This document shows, piece after piece, positions 8,821 to 17,417 of a stretch of DNA of 64,000 nucleotides. The notes beneath the pieces are model-generated. The model saw only the letters and a list, made by a program, of their open reading frames with translations, did not search any database and had not been told where the DNA came from. The position numbers and the translations under genes are program-made. Each line of letters opens with the position of its first letter. Position 1 is the stretch's first letter. The DNA comes from Rhizobium herbae (GTDB taxonomy: Bacteria; Pseudomonadota; Alphaproteobacteria; Rhizobiales; Rhizobiaceae): NCBI RefSeq assembly GCF_019511375.1, contig NZ_JAEUAO010000001.1, positions 1,426,001-1,490,000 on the forward strand, given 5' to 3'.

Positions 8821-9627
8821 TCAGTTGATCTTCGTTCGCTGATTGACGGCGTAGATGCAGATGACGAGCGCCACGGAGATCACGAAGAACACGGCTGCTA
8901 TCGCATTCACCTCGGGCGTAATCGTGCGACGGACCTGGCCAAGCATATAGGTCGGCAGCGTATCCTGGCCGGCCGTCTTTACGAATTCGGTGATCACGAC
9001 GTCATCCAGCGAAGTGACGAAGGCGAGGATAAAACCCGCGAGGACGCCCGGGAAAAGCAGGGGCATCGTTACGAAGCGAAACGCGTTCCAAGGCGATGCG
9101 TACAGGTCTCCTGCAGCACGCTCCAGGCTGATATCCATCGTTTGAAGTCGGGCACGGATCGGAAGATAGGCGAACGGCACGCAGAACGCCGTGTGCGCCA
9201 CGATCAGATATGTCAGACCCGTATAGCCGGTCCAGCCTCGAAGTGTAGCGCTTACAACCAGGAGCGCCACGGCAGTCACAATCTCAGGCACCATCAATGG
9301 AACCGAGATGACGCCGTAGGTGAACGTCCACCCCCGAAACCTTGGACCTCGGGTCATCGCCAAGGCAGCCAGCGTGGCCGCCGCTGTCGCCAGGACGGCG
9401 GATATGGCGGCAAGTTTCAGAGACAGGACAGAAGCCGCGATGACCTGTTGATTGTTGGCCGCGCTTTGAAACCAGCGAAGCGAAAAGCCTCCCCATTTCG
9501 CAGCGCTGGTCCCGGCGTTGAAAGCAAGAACGAGGGCCACGGCCAATGGCGCGTATAGAAAAATGAACGTGAGGATGGCCACGGCGCTGAAGCCGCGCTG
9601 ATGGGTTACGGGGAAATTCTTAGCCAT
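8821..9627 (-). CDS. Polyamine-type ABC transporter permease (PotC-like)
   Basis: A 268-residue inner-membrane permease of the spermidine/putrescine (PotC/PotI) class with about six hydrophobic segments. The cytoplasmic EAA loop is seen at about residues 165-185 (SLERAAGDLYASPWNAFRFV), which contacts the ATPase. Its start overlaps the stop of the upstream permease by eight bases, indicating translational coupling. It forms a heterodimer with the product of 9620-10531 and works with the ATPase and binding protein encoded upstream. Confidence 0.92.
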   Translation of the reverse strand: MAKNFPVTHQRGFSAVAILTFIFLYAPLAVALVLAFNAGTSAAKWGGFSLRWFQSAANNQQVIAASVLSLKLAAISAVLATAAATLAALAMTRGPRFRGWTFTYGVISVPLMVPEIVTAVALLVVSATLRGWTGYTGLTYLIVAHTAFCVPFAYLPIRARLQTMDISLERAAGDLYASPWNAFRFVTMPLLFPGVLAGFILAFVTSLDDVVITEFVKTAGQDTLPTYMLGQVRRTITPEVNAIAAVFFVISVALVICIYAVNQRTKIN

Positions 9628-10531
9628 GTTCGTGCCCGCGGGTGTCGCCGTGACGGATATAGATGAGCAGGGCGACCATCACGATGCCCATAAGGGTCAG
9701 CGAAATAGCGGATCCGAACGGCCAGTCCCGACCTTGGCCGAACTGCAATTCGATGTAGTTGCCGATCATGAGATTTCTTCCACCGCCCAGCAGGATGGGG
9801 GTGACATAGGTACCGATTGAAGGGATGAAGACGAGAATGGAACCGGCAATGATGCCTGGCTTGGAAAGGGGTACGATGACTTCCCAAAGCACCTTGAATG
9901 GACGAGCGTAAAGGTCGGACGCCGCCTCGAGCAGGTTTCGATCCAGCCGTTCCAGGCTCGCATAAACAGGCAGGATCATCAGAGGAAGATACACATAGAC
10001 CAGACCGAGGCAGATCGCGAAATTCGTGAACAGGATCTGGATCGGCGCAGATATCAATCCTGCCTTGAGCAGAAGGGTATTGATGATGCCTTCATTCCGG
10101 ATGAGATCCTGTATGGCGAACGTGCGGATCAAGAGGTTTGTCCAGAAGGGAACGGTGACAAGTAAAAGCCAGACTTCACGGTTGAGTGGATTGCGTGTCG
10201 CGATGAAGTAAGCAGTCGGAAATCCTACGAGCAGGCACAGGAAAGTGGTCGCCAGCGACAAGGTAAGTGAGCGTAGCAGGATCTCGAGGTTCGTCCCAGA
10301 CAGCGTCAGCGTGTCATCGAAAAGATCACGGTCAAAGAGTACGCGCGTCCAGGCATCGAACGATGGTGTGAAATTCACGCCGCCCGTCGGACCGGGGGTC
10401 AAAAACGAGAAAATCACGATTACCAGAAGCGGTGCGATCGCACCGATTATGACGACCAACATCGCAGGACTAATCAGAAGCCATCGCGTTCGGCTCTCTG
10501 TTTTCAACCGTGTGGATTCGAGGCTTGCCAT
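9620..10531 (-). CDS. Polyamine-type ABC transporter permease (PotB-like)
   Basis: A 303-residue permease of the PotB/PotH class with an extended N-terminus, six or so transmembrane segments and an EAA loop (RNLLEAASDLYARPFKVLWEV). It starts 12 bases after the ATPase gene ends and overlaps the PotC-like gene by eight bases. Together they make the membrane channel of the polyamine-type importer in this operon. Confidence 0.92.
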   Translation of the reverse strand: MASLESTRLKTESRTRWLLISPAMLVVIIGAIAPLLVIVIFSFLTPGPTGGVNFTPSFDAWTRVLFDRDLFDDTLTLSGTNLEILLRSLTLSLATTFLCLLVGFPTAYFIATRNPLNREVWLLLVTVPFWTNLLIRTFAIQDLIRNEGIINTLLLKAGLISAPIQILFTNFAICLGLVYVYLPLMILPVYASLERLDRNLLEAASDLYARPFKVLWEVIVPLSKPGIIAGSILVFIPSIGTYVTPILLGGGRNLMIGNYIELQFGQGRDWPFGSAISLTLMGIVMVALLIYIRHGDTRGHEHG

Positions 10532-10543
10532 CTCTACGTCTCC

Positions 10544-11656
10544 TCAGCCGGGCAACACCTGTGCCGTGTTCGGCGTGAACTTCACCGAGACCTGATCCCC
10601 GACCGCAATGGATGGATTTTCGTCCGGCGTGTTATACTTGCGGACCAACAGAAGACCCGAGCCATTGCTCAGCTCGACGGTGTACTGCGTCTCGGGACCG
10701 CAGAAACTTACCGTCTTCACAGACCCGGTAAGTTGGGTGGCCGGCTCCTGGGACAACGGAGAAATTCGCAAATGCTCGGGCCGGACGACGATGTTTACCA
10801 GGGCACCGGGGGCAACCGTATCCTTCGTTGGAATGGCGACGGCGCCGATCCCCTGAAGATCGATCATCGTCCCGCGAGCGTCCGGGTTGAGCCCTCTTCC
10901 CTGGAGGAAGTTCGTTTCACCGACAAAATTCGCCACGAAACGATTTGCCGGCCTGTTGTAGACTTCGTGCGGGGTTCCGACCTGCATTATTTCACCTGAG
11001 GACAGCACCGCGACACGATCAGACATCGTCAAAGCCTCCTCCTGATCATGCGTCACGAAAATAAAGGTGATGCCGGTCGCGGCCTGGAGCGATTTGAGCT
11101 CCATCTGCATTTCCTTGCGAAGCTTGTAGTCCAATGCCGAAAGTGACTCGTCGAGGAGTAGGACCTTCGGCTCGGATGCGAGCGCGCGCGCCAGTGCGAC
11201 CCGCTGCTGTTGACCACCCGATATCTGTGCCGTCCGACGACCGGAGAGATGTTCCAGTCGCACCAGTTTCAACATTTCATCAACACGGGCAGCGATTTCA
11301 TCGCGGGACCGTTTGAGCATTCGCAGGCCGAAGCCGATATTCTCCGCCACCGTCATGTGTGGGAAGAGTGCGTAATTCTGGAATACTGTGTTGATGGGAC
11401 GTCGGAACGGCGGGACCGACGCAATATCCTGGCCATCGAGAAGGATGGTGCCCGTTGTCGGATATTCAAAGCCGCCTATCAGCCGCAGCAGAGTGGTTTT
11501 TCCGCAACCCGACGGGCCGAGCAAGGTGAAAAACTCATTCTTGAAGATGTCAAGCGTGGTGCTCTTGACCGCTGCGACGGTGCCATTCCCAGAACCGTAG
11601 GTCTTGGTTACCTTCTTCAGTCGAATAGCTACGCCCGGTGTAATCTCACCTGTCAT
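10544..11656 (-). CDS. Polyamine-type ABC transporter ATP-binding protein (PotA-like)
   Basis: A 370-residue ATPase of the spermidine/putrescine family. It has Walker A (LLGPSGCGKTTLLRLIGG), the Q-loop, ABC signature SGGQQQRVALARAL, Walker B LLLDESLSALD and the switch His in FVTHDQEEA. The C-terminal ~100 residues form the TOBE/regulatory domain (VVRPEHLRISP) typical of PotA/MalK-type ATPases. The ATG at 11656, preceded by GAGGAC, is preferred; the longer frame to 11755 carries no family sequence. It energises the importer encoded by the neighbouring genes. Confidence 0.92.
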   Translation of the reverse strand: MTGEITPGVAIRLKKVTKTYGSGNGTVAAVKSTTLDIFKNEFFTLLGPSGCGKTTLLRLIGGFEYPTTGTILLDGQDIASVPPFRRPINTVFQNYALFPHMTVAENIGFGLRMLKRSRDEIAARVDEMLKLVRLEHLSGRRTAQISGGQQQRVALARALASEPKVLLLDESLSALDYKLRKEMQMELKSLQAATGITFIFVTHDQEEALTMSDRVAVLSSGEIMQVGTPHEVYNRPANRFVANFVGETNFLQGRGLNPDARGTMIDLQGIGAVAIPTKDTVAPGALVNIVVRPEHLRISPLSQEPATQLTGSVKTVSFCGPETQYTVELSNGSGLLLVRKYNTPDENPSIAVGDQVSVKFTPNTAQVLPG

Positions 11657-11765
11657 ATTGTCCTCAACATAAATCGCGCGGCGAGGGTCGATGCAGCAGC
11701 TAGAACAAGCGCGCTGACGTCGAACCGAATGAACATATCGCCAGCGGGCCGCCATGCTCGCGGAC

Positions 11766-12794
11766 CTACTTCTGCACGTCCTGCCAGATGCGGCTGTAGA
11801 GCTGCGTGATCTTCGGATCGCAAAGCGTCAAAAGCTCGCCCTTTGATTCCATGTCGGCGGGAATGACGAGTTCCGGCGCACCCTTCATATCTTCCGAGTA
11901 GTATTTCTCAGCGCCGATGATGGCCGCTCCATATTTGGCATAGACCGAATTCAATGCTGCGTTTTCGGGTGCCATGATGAAGTTTTGAAAAAGCTTCGCG
12001 TTCTCCAGATTTGGAGCATCTTTCAGGACCACCACATTGTCGGAGCCATAGGTGAAGCCTTCTCTCGGAAGGCCATAAGCTATGCTGTGGTTTTCAGTAC
12101 GCCGCTTCAACGCGGAACCACTCCAGTCGAGGGAGGCCGAGACATCTCCTGTGGCCATTCTCTGTATGCCGGCATAGTCGATTGACAGCCAGCTCTTCTT
12201 GGCCTCGACCAGGCGGTCGCGGACCTGGGTTAGCAAAGCCTTGTCGCTTGTGCACCATGCTCCGCCTTCGAACTTGATTGCGGCGAACATGATATCGTTC
12301 ATCTCGGGAACGATATTGATCTTTCCCTTCAGTTCGTCCGGCGGATCCAGAATCACCTTCCAGGTATTTATGTCGCCTTTGAAGGCCGAGGTGTTGACGC
12401 TTATGCCGCTCGTATACCAAAGCCACGGCACGGAATATTTTCGGCCTGGATCGAAAGCGGGATCCCGCCACCTCTCTTCGAGGTTCTTGGCATTTTCCAT
12501 CTGCCCTGGATTTGTTTCGGCAAGCAGCCCTTCTTGAATATAGGTGGGGATGAAGCTTTGCGAGGGAACCACGACATCAAATCCGGAGGCGCCTTGGCGC
12601 ACTTTTGCAAGTGCCGTGTCGTTGGAATCGAAATCCGTCAACGTTACATGGACGTTGTGTGTTTTCGAGAATTTTTCAATCAGTTCGGGACTGGTGTATT
12701 CGCCCCAGTTGTAGATGTTGAGATTGCCTTCAGCCAGGGCGACGGTGGCGCTCAGGCCAAGAATGAATGCGGCGGATGTGACGGTGAATCTCAT
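11766..12794 (-). CDS. Polyamine-type ABC transporter substrate-binding protein (PotD/PotF-like)
   Basis: A 342-residue periplasmic binding protein. The first ~21 residues are a signal peptide ending at ALA. The mature protein starts NLNIYNWGEYTSPELIEKF, the classic opening of PotD/PotF proteins with aromatic and acidic ligand residues. The stretch GFDVVVPSQSF is also characteristic. It lies 109 bases before the ATPase gene and 157 bases after the aminotransferase gene. The binding preference among putrescine, spermidine and acetylated forms cannot be read from sequence. Confidence 0.92.
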   Translation of the reverse strand: MRFTVTSAAFILGLSATVALAEGNLNIYNWGEYTSPELIEKFSKTHNVHVTLTDFDSNDTALAKVRQGASGFDVVVPSQSFIPTYIQEGLLAETNPGQMENAKNLEERWRDPAFDPGRKYSVPWLWYTSGISVNTSAFKGDINTWKVILDPPDELKGKINIVPEMNDIMFAAIKFEGGAWCTSDKALLTQVRDRLVEAKKSWLSIDYAGIQRMATGDVSASLDWSGSALKRRTENHSIAYGLPREGFTYGSDNVVVLKDAPNLENAKLFQNFIMAPENAALNSVYAKYGAAIIGAEKYYSEDMKGAPELVIPADMESKGELLTLCDPKITQLYSRIWQDVQK

Positions 12795-12951
12795 TTTCCC
12801 CTCGCTTGTTTTCTGGCTGGGTAATCCAGTATCCCGACATTTCGAAACCTGCAGACTTCCCGAGAATGCTCAGTTCCGGCTTCAGAATTGTGCAGGCTGC
12901 TTGCCTCTCGTCTAGCCATCCCCTCTGCTTAAAAGGGAGGCAGCCAACGGG

Positions 12952-14352
12952 TCATGCCGGCCGCCAAAGTCTCTCGCGGATCAGGTCCTGCGCCGTTGCT
13001 TCTATCCCCTTGCGAAGGGCATCGGTCATCATGTCGACTTGCGAGCGGCTGATGGTGAGCGGCGGCGACATGACGCACATGTTGATGAGGGGTCTGACAA
13101 GCAGCCCATTCTCCTGGCAATGAAAGTCGATCCGCTTACCCACGGTCAGGTCGAGATCGAGAGGATTCTCGGCTTTGGCGTCGGCAACACATTCAATCCC
13201 CGCCATAAGGCCGGCACCCCGAACCTCCCCGACGAGCGGGAGTTCCTCCAGCGTTCGCAACTGCTCCTGAAAATAGGGGCCGATCTCACGTGCGTGCTCA
13301 AGCAGGCCGTTTTCCAGCAACTCGATATTGCGGATTGCCACCGCGCAGCCGATGGGGTGGCTGGAATAGGTCAGGCCATGCACGAAATTGGCGTTGGGAT
13401 GGTTTGAGCGGCGAAGTTCTACGAACAAACGCTCCGACACCATGACGCCACCGAGGGGAAAATATCCCGAGGTGACACCCTTCGCGAAGGTTATCATGTC
13501 AGGCTGAATTCCGAACACATCCTCCGATGCGAAAATATGGCCGAGCCGACCGAAAGCGGTGACAACCTCGTCCGCGATAAAGAGGATGTCATTCTCTGCG
13601 CAGAGTGCGCGCATGCGCTTGAGATAGTTCGGCGGCGACATCAAGACTCCACCGCTTGCCTGAATCGGTTCGGCAACAAAAGCAGCGATTCGCCCAGCGC
13701 CCTCATGCGCAATGAGCGAGCGAAACTCATCGACGAGGAAATCTTCAAAGGCCTCCACCGTCAGGTCGGCCGGTCGGTGGAAGGGGTTGGGGCAAGTCAA
13801 CTTTCTTACGAGTTCGCTTGCGCCATCCATCCAGTCATGATCCCGTGGGCGGCCGTTCAGCGATGCGGTCAGGTAGGTCGAGCCATGGTAGCTTCCTTGA
13901 CGCGAGACCAGCAACTTCTTCTGCGACTGTCCGCGCACGTTGTTGTAGAACTGCACGAGCCGTATGGCTGTTTCGACCGCGGAAGAACCGCCGGTTGTAA
14001 GAAACACATGGTTGAGATCGCCCGGCGCCCGCTCTGCAAGCATTTGCGCAAGCTTCTCCGCGGGCGCATTACTTGTATACCATGGTGTCGAGTAGGTCAG
14101 GGACATCGCCTGGTCGTGCAATGTATCGGCCAGCGCCTGGTTGCGATGCCCGACATTGATGCACCACATACCTGCCGGTCCGTCGATCAGCTTTCTGCCG
14201 CTCTGGTCAAAGACGAAGACATCTTCGGAAGACGTGATGAGCTCGCGAGCTTCAGCACCGATACTTCCGGCTACCGGGGCGGCCTGAATCAGATGAAACC
14301 GGTCGTTACGGAGAGCATCGGTCTCCAGTTGCGAGAGAGCTGGTTCAACCAT
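12952..14352 (-). CDS. Class III pyridoxal-phosphate aminotransferase (omega-amine/polyamine type)
   Basis: A 466-residue fold-type I aminotransferase. Visible are GTGG-type phosphate contacts (TTGGSSAVETAIRL), the LFIADEVVTAFGRLG segment with the PLP-contacting Asp, and the Schiff-base lysine in MITFAKGVTSGYFPLGG. The sequence resembles omega-amino acid/putrescine:pyruvate transaminases. The ATG at 14352 follows GTGGAGA. It is the first gene of the minus-strand operon, so the promoter should lie in 14353-14650. It likely deaminates the diamine released by the deacetylase, giving the aminoaldehyde used by the aldehyde dehydrogenase (inference from the gene set). Confidence 0.9.
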   Translation of the reverse strand: MVEPALSQLETDALRNDRFHLIQAAPVAGSIGAEARELITSSEDVFVFDQSGRKLIDGPAGMWCINVGHRNQALADTLHDQAMSLTYSTPWYTSNAPAEKLAQMLAERAPGDLNHVFLTTGGSSAVETAIRLVQFYNNVRGQSQKKLLVSRQGSYHGSTYLTASLNGRPRDHDWMDGASELVRKLTCPNPFHRPADLTVEAFEDFLVDEFRSLIAHEGAGRIAAFVAEPIQASGGVLMSPPNYLKRMRALCAENDILFIADEVVTAFGRLGHIFASEDVFGIQPDMITFAKGVTSGYFPLGGVMVSERLFVELRRSNHPNANFVHGLTYSSHPIGCAVAIRNIELLENGLLEHAREIGPYFQEQLRTLEELPLVGEVRGAGLMAGIECVADAKAENPLDLDLTVGKRIDFHCQENGLLVRPLINMCVMSPPLTISRSQVDMMTDALRKGIEATAQDLIRERLWRPA

Positions 14353-14882
14353 AAAAATTCTCCACGTCTTTAATGCTGAGCTGTAGGATAATCGAGCATG
14401 AAAGACGGGGTTCGCTCTAGCCACCGCGCAGGGTGAGGTTGCCTAAATAATGGACATAATCCTCTTGGCCGGCTGGAGAGAGGTAGGTTTTCTCCCGGGC
14501 GTCGTGCGAGCTGCAGCGCGTAGTCAAAACTGGAATCGCCAACGCGGCATTCCGGGAGCCCTACGTCAGCTGCTTCCTGCCGTGGACAATGCGTTATGCC
14601 GCCTGGAGCGCGTATCCTCTGGATCTTTTAGCATTACGACATCTGCCAATGAGGAGCTAAGCCGAGGCAAACCGTGATGGGGATCGTCTAGCTGCGGTCG
14701 GTGTGCAACCGAAAACCTCGCGATAGGTCTTCGAGAATGAGATGGAGAGCAAAGAGTTCTTTCATTGCAATCCCTCCCTATTTGCGATGTTGAAATTCCA
14801 AGGCCTCGGACGCCATCGCATATCTCGGGGGGCCGCGAGCGGCTCCGGTATCCTCCTCAGAATCCGAAGCCGCAGTTTCCTG
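14353..14882. other. Intergenic region upstream of the polyamine operon
   Basis: Apart from the AraC tail remnant at 14657-14740, I see no coding sequence here. The leader and promoter of the minus-strand aminotransferase operon must lie in its left half. The right half is the region just downstream of the CoA-transferase gene, with no clear hairpin-plus-T-run terminator. Confidence 0.5.
14657..14740 (-). pseudogene. Remnant of an AraC-family regulator (C-terminal tail only)
   Basis: On the minus strand, codons 14740 to 14660 read SFSKTYREVFGCTPTAARRS and then a short tail before a TAG at 14657-14659. The sequence FSKTYREVFGCTPTAAR is the C-terminal signature of AraC/XylS proteins (second helix-turn-helix end plus FGxTP). 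An in-frame stop lies only a few codons upstream, and nothing AraC-like precedes it. What remains is therefore the last ~20 residues of a lost regulator, 305 bases upstream of the polyamine operon's first gene. The match is by eye and short. Confidence 0.55.
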
Positions 14883-17393
14883 CTAGCTCGGCAGATACTC
14901 CGCGCTCCAAGTCTCGCTGACCGTACCAGAGGCAATCAGCCGGTCGATCTCGGCTTCGGTGTAATTCAGAGCCCGGAGAACAGCGCGTGTGGACGTTCCG
15001 TACTTCTCGGCCGGCGCGACGGCCGTGACCTTGCCGACGGTCGGACGAATGGCGAAGGGATCGAGCTGGGTGACGGTGTGCCCGCTCGGATGGTTCGGGA
15101 ATATCGAGAAGGAATAGCTGCCACGATCGATCCCCGGCGTACTGTCGGCAATGCGGGAACTCCGGCTCCGGATCGTTTCGATATTCTCGCAGAGCGACAC
15201 GCCGATATCGGCTTCCTGTAGCCGCTGCTGCCAGGTCTCCGCAGGCGCGGTCATAAAGGCCCGCGAGAGATAGGCCTCGCGATCCGATGCCGCCATTTCC
15301 GGTATGCCCTCCAAGCCTTCAACCTTGCCGAAGCGCGGCAGGTCGGCTTCCGAAGCGCACAAAAGAAGGTGATCTCCCGATGCCGTTTGGTAGAGGCGCG
15401 ACAGGGCATGATAACCCTTGGTTTCGCGGCCGGACGGCTCATTGAAGGGACCGCGCCCTGCGTAGTCGTAGCAGAACGGTATCTGCGCGAGGCCGGTCAG
15501 CGCCGACAGCGACGTACGCGGGCGGCCGACGATCCCGGTTCTGGATTTCTGATAGAGGGCGGCGGCAATGCCGAGCGCCGCACCGAAGCCGCACATGACA
15601 TCGATGGTGCCGACATGGGCATGTTCCTCCGGCGTTTCCATTGAGCCGCCGAAACGCAGCATGATGCCGGTCGCCGATTGCACGAGGTCGTCATAGCCGA
15701 GATAATCGGTGCGCGGGCCGGTGCGCACGCCGCCGAAGCAATCAAGCTGGCAGAAGATCGCTTGGCGGTTGAGCGCATTCAGGCTTTCGGCATCGAGCCC
15801 CATCGCCTTGACCTGACGGTCGGTGGCATTCCAGACCACAACATCGACGGAGCGCACCAGTTCCTCGAAGACAACGCGGCCATCGGGCGAACCGATGTTC
15901 AGCAGCAAGGACTGCTTGCCGCGCATGTGCGACATGCCGAAGATCACGGTGTTCCAGCAGTCGTAGAGCGGCTTGGCCGGATCGATCTTGATCACCTCTG
16001 CGCCGAAGCGGGCGAGATAGGCGACCGAGTGCGGGCCGGCGATCACGTTGCAGAGATCGAGCACCCTGACACCGTCCAACCAGCCACCGGGGGCGTCGGT
16101 CGGAACCGGTAAGGAAGGGCGTTCCATGTCCGCAAGCATCGCCAAGGCATCCTTGGCCGTTCCCCAACGCCGAGGGCGTGGCGCAAGCATGGCTTCGGCG
16201 CTCTCCTGCAGCCAGGCCATCGGCCCCGGCTGGGTCATTTGGCCAAGAATCGGATCGTCGACGTCGATCATAAGGCCGGCGGCCTTGGCGTGATCATCGG
16301 CGATCCATTCCTTTAGCCAGCGCTGTGGCGCGCCCGGAAACAGCCCTTCCCCGAAGACACGTTCCCATTCGGCCGCCGTCTTGGTCAGGAAAACGTCCTT
16401 CATGCGGGCCGCAATCTTGTCGGCCCAGAATTTCGGGAGTGGATAGACGCCAAGCGAAACGTCCGACGACCATTGCGAGACTGGAAGATAGGTGTCCTCT
16501 TCCTCGCGCAGCCCTTCAGCGACCAGTTCGTCATATAGACCGAGCGTTTGCAGGCAACGCTTTGCATGGTTTTTGTGGCTGGGGCAGACGACGTAGAACA
16601 TCCGCCCATCGGCGCACATATAGCTGCGGTAGAAGGGATCGAGGAATTCCTGAAGGTCGTCATAGGACATATCCATAGGCAGGCCTTCGTTGCGCCGCCG
16701 TTCGATCTCCCGCTCGCGCTGGGTCTGGTAACGCAGCGGATAATCGTCGATCAGGATCGAGTTGTAAGACAGGCCCTCCATGACGGCGCTGGCCAGCGGC
16801 ACTTCGATATGATCGCCGTGCCCGGTGCGCTCGCGCGCCTGAAGCGCCAGCACGGTCGCAGACGCGGCCAGCATTGTGCCGTAGGCGGAAGACAGCGGCA
16901 GCGGCGAGAAAGAGGGGTTGATACCCATCAGAACCCGGTTCAGGCCCATATCCGTGAAGACGCCGGAGGAAGCTGCGATCACCGCCTCGAAGGCCCGCCA
17001 GTCACGGCGAAGCTGATCGTCTGAGGCAAAGCCGGGGATCGATAGGGTGATCAGTTCCGGTCGCGCCTTGCGGAGCGCCGCAAAATCGACTCCCAGCCGG
17101 GCGAGCACACCAGGGCGGAAATTCTCAACGACAATATCGGCCTCGGCAACCAGCGCTTTCGCCTCATCCAACCCCTCCTTCGTTTTGAGATCGAGAGTGA
17201 CGATCAGCTTGTTGCGGTTGAGGATCGCATTGGCGGGATTGTCCCAGAGCGGACCGCCGGGCGGATCGACATGCACGACGGTCGCGCCGAGATCGCCAAG
17301 GATCATGGCCACAGCCGGGCCGGCAATATACTGCCCGAAATCAACCACCCGAACACCTGAAAGCGGAAGCGCAGAACGCGCGATCAAAGTCAT
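14883..17393 (-). CDS. Double-domain CaiB/BaiF family CoA-transferase
   Basis: An 836-residue protein made of two class III CoA-transferase domains in tandem (about residues 1-425 and 440-836), twice the usual length. Each half begins with the family signature (GVRVVDFGQYIAGPAVAMILGD; GVRVLDLCNVIAGPHSVAYLAR). Both carry the VVENFRPG / VVVWNATDRQVKAMG region and NRNKLIVTLDL / RGKQSLLLNIG. The nucleophilic Asp of the family aligns with the Asp in YLGYDDLVQSATG of the second half, while the first half has Glu at that place (RAFEAVIAASSG). So probably one half is catalytic. It would move CoA between carboxylic acids; substrates are unknown. The GMC oxidoreductase gene lies 24 bases upstream. Confidence 0.88.
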   Translation of the reverse strand: MTLIARSALPLSGVRVVDFGQYIAGPAVAMILGDLGATVVHVDPPGGPLWDNPANAILNRNKLIVTLDLKTKEGLDEAKALVAEADIVVENFRPGVLARLGVDFAALRKARPELITLSIPGFASDDQLRRDWRAFEAVIAASSGVFTDMGLNRVLMGINPSFSPLPLSSAYGTMLAASATVLALQARERTGHGDHIEVPLASAVMEGLSYNSILIDDYPLRYQTQREREIERRRNEGLPMDMSYDDLQEFLDPFYRSYMCADGRMFYVVCPSHKNHAKRCLQTLGLYDELVAEGLREEEDTYLPVSQWSSDVSLGVYPLPKFWADKIAARMKDVFLTKTAAEWERVFGEGLFPGAPQRWLKEWIADDHAKAAGLMIDVDDPILGQMTQPGPMAWLQESAEAMLAPRPRRWGTAKDALAMLADMERPSLPVPTDAPGGWLDGVRVLDLCNVIAGPHSVAYLARFGAEVIKIDPAKPLYDCWNTVIFGMSHMRGKQSLLLNIGSPDGRVVFEELVRSVDVVVWNATDRQVKAMGLDAESLNALNRQAIFCQLDCFGGVRTGPRTDYLGYDDLVQSATGIMLRFGGSMETPEEHAHVGTIDVMCGFGAALGIAAALYQKSRTGIVGRPRTSLSALTGLAQIPFCYDYAGRGPFNEPSGRETKGYHALSRLYQTASGDHLLLCASEADLPRFGKVEGLEGIPEMAASDREAYLSRAFMTAPAETWQQRLQEADIGVSLCENIETIRSRSSRIADSTPGIDRGSYSFSIFPNHPSGHTVTQLDPFAIRPTVGKVTAVAPAEKYGTSTRAVLRALNYTEAEIDRLIASGTVSETWSAEYLPS

Positions 17394-17417
17394 TGCTCTT
17401 ATCTCCCCAAGTATTTT

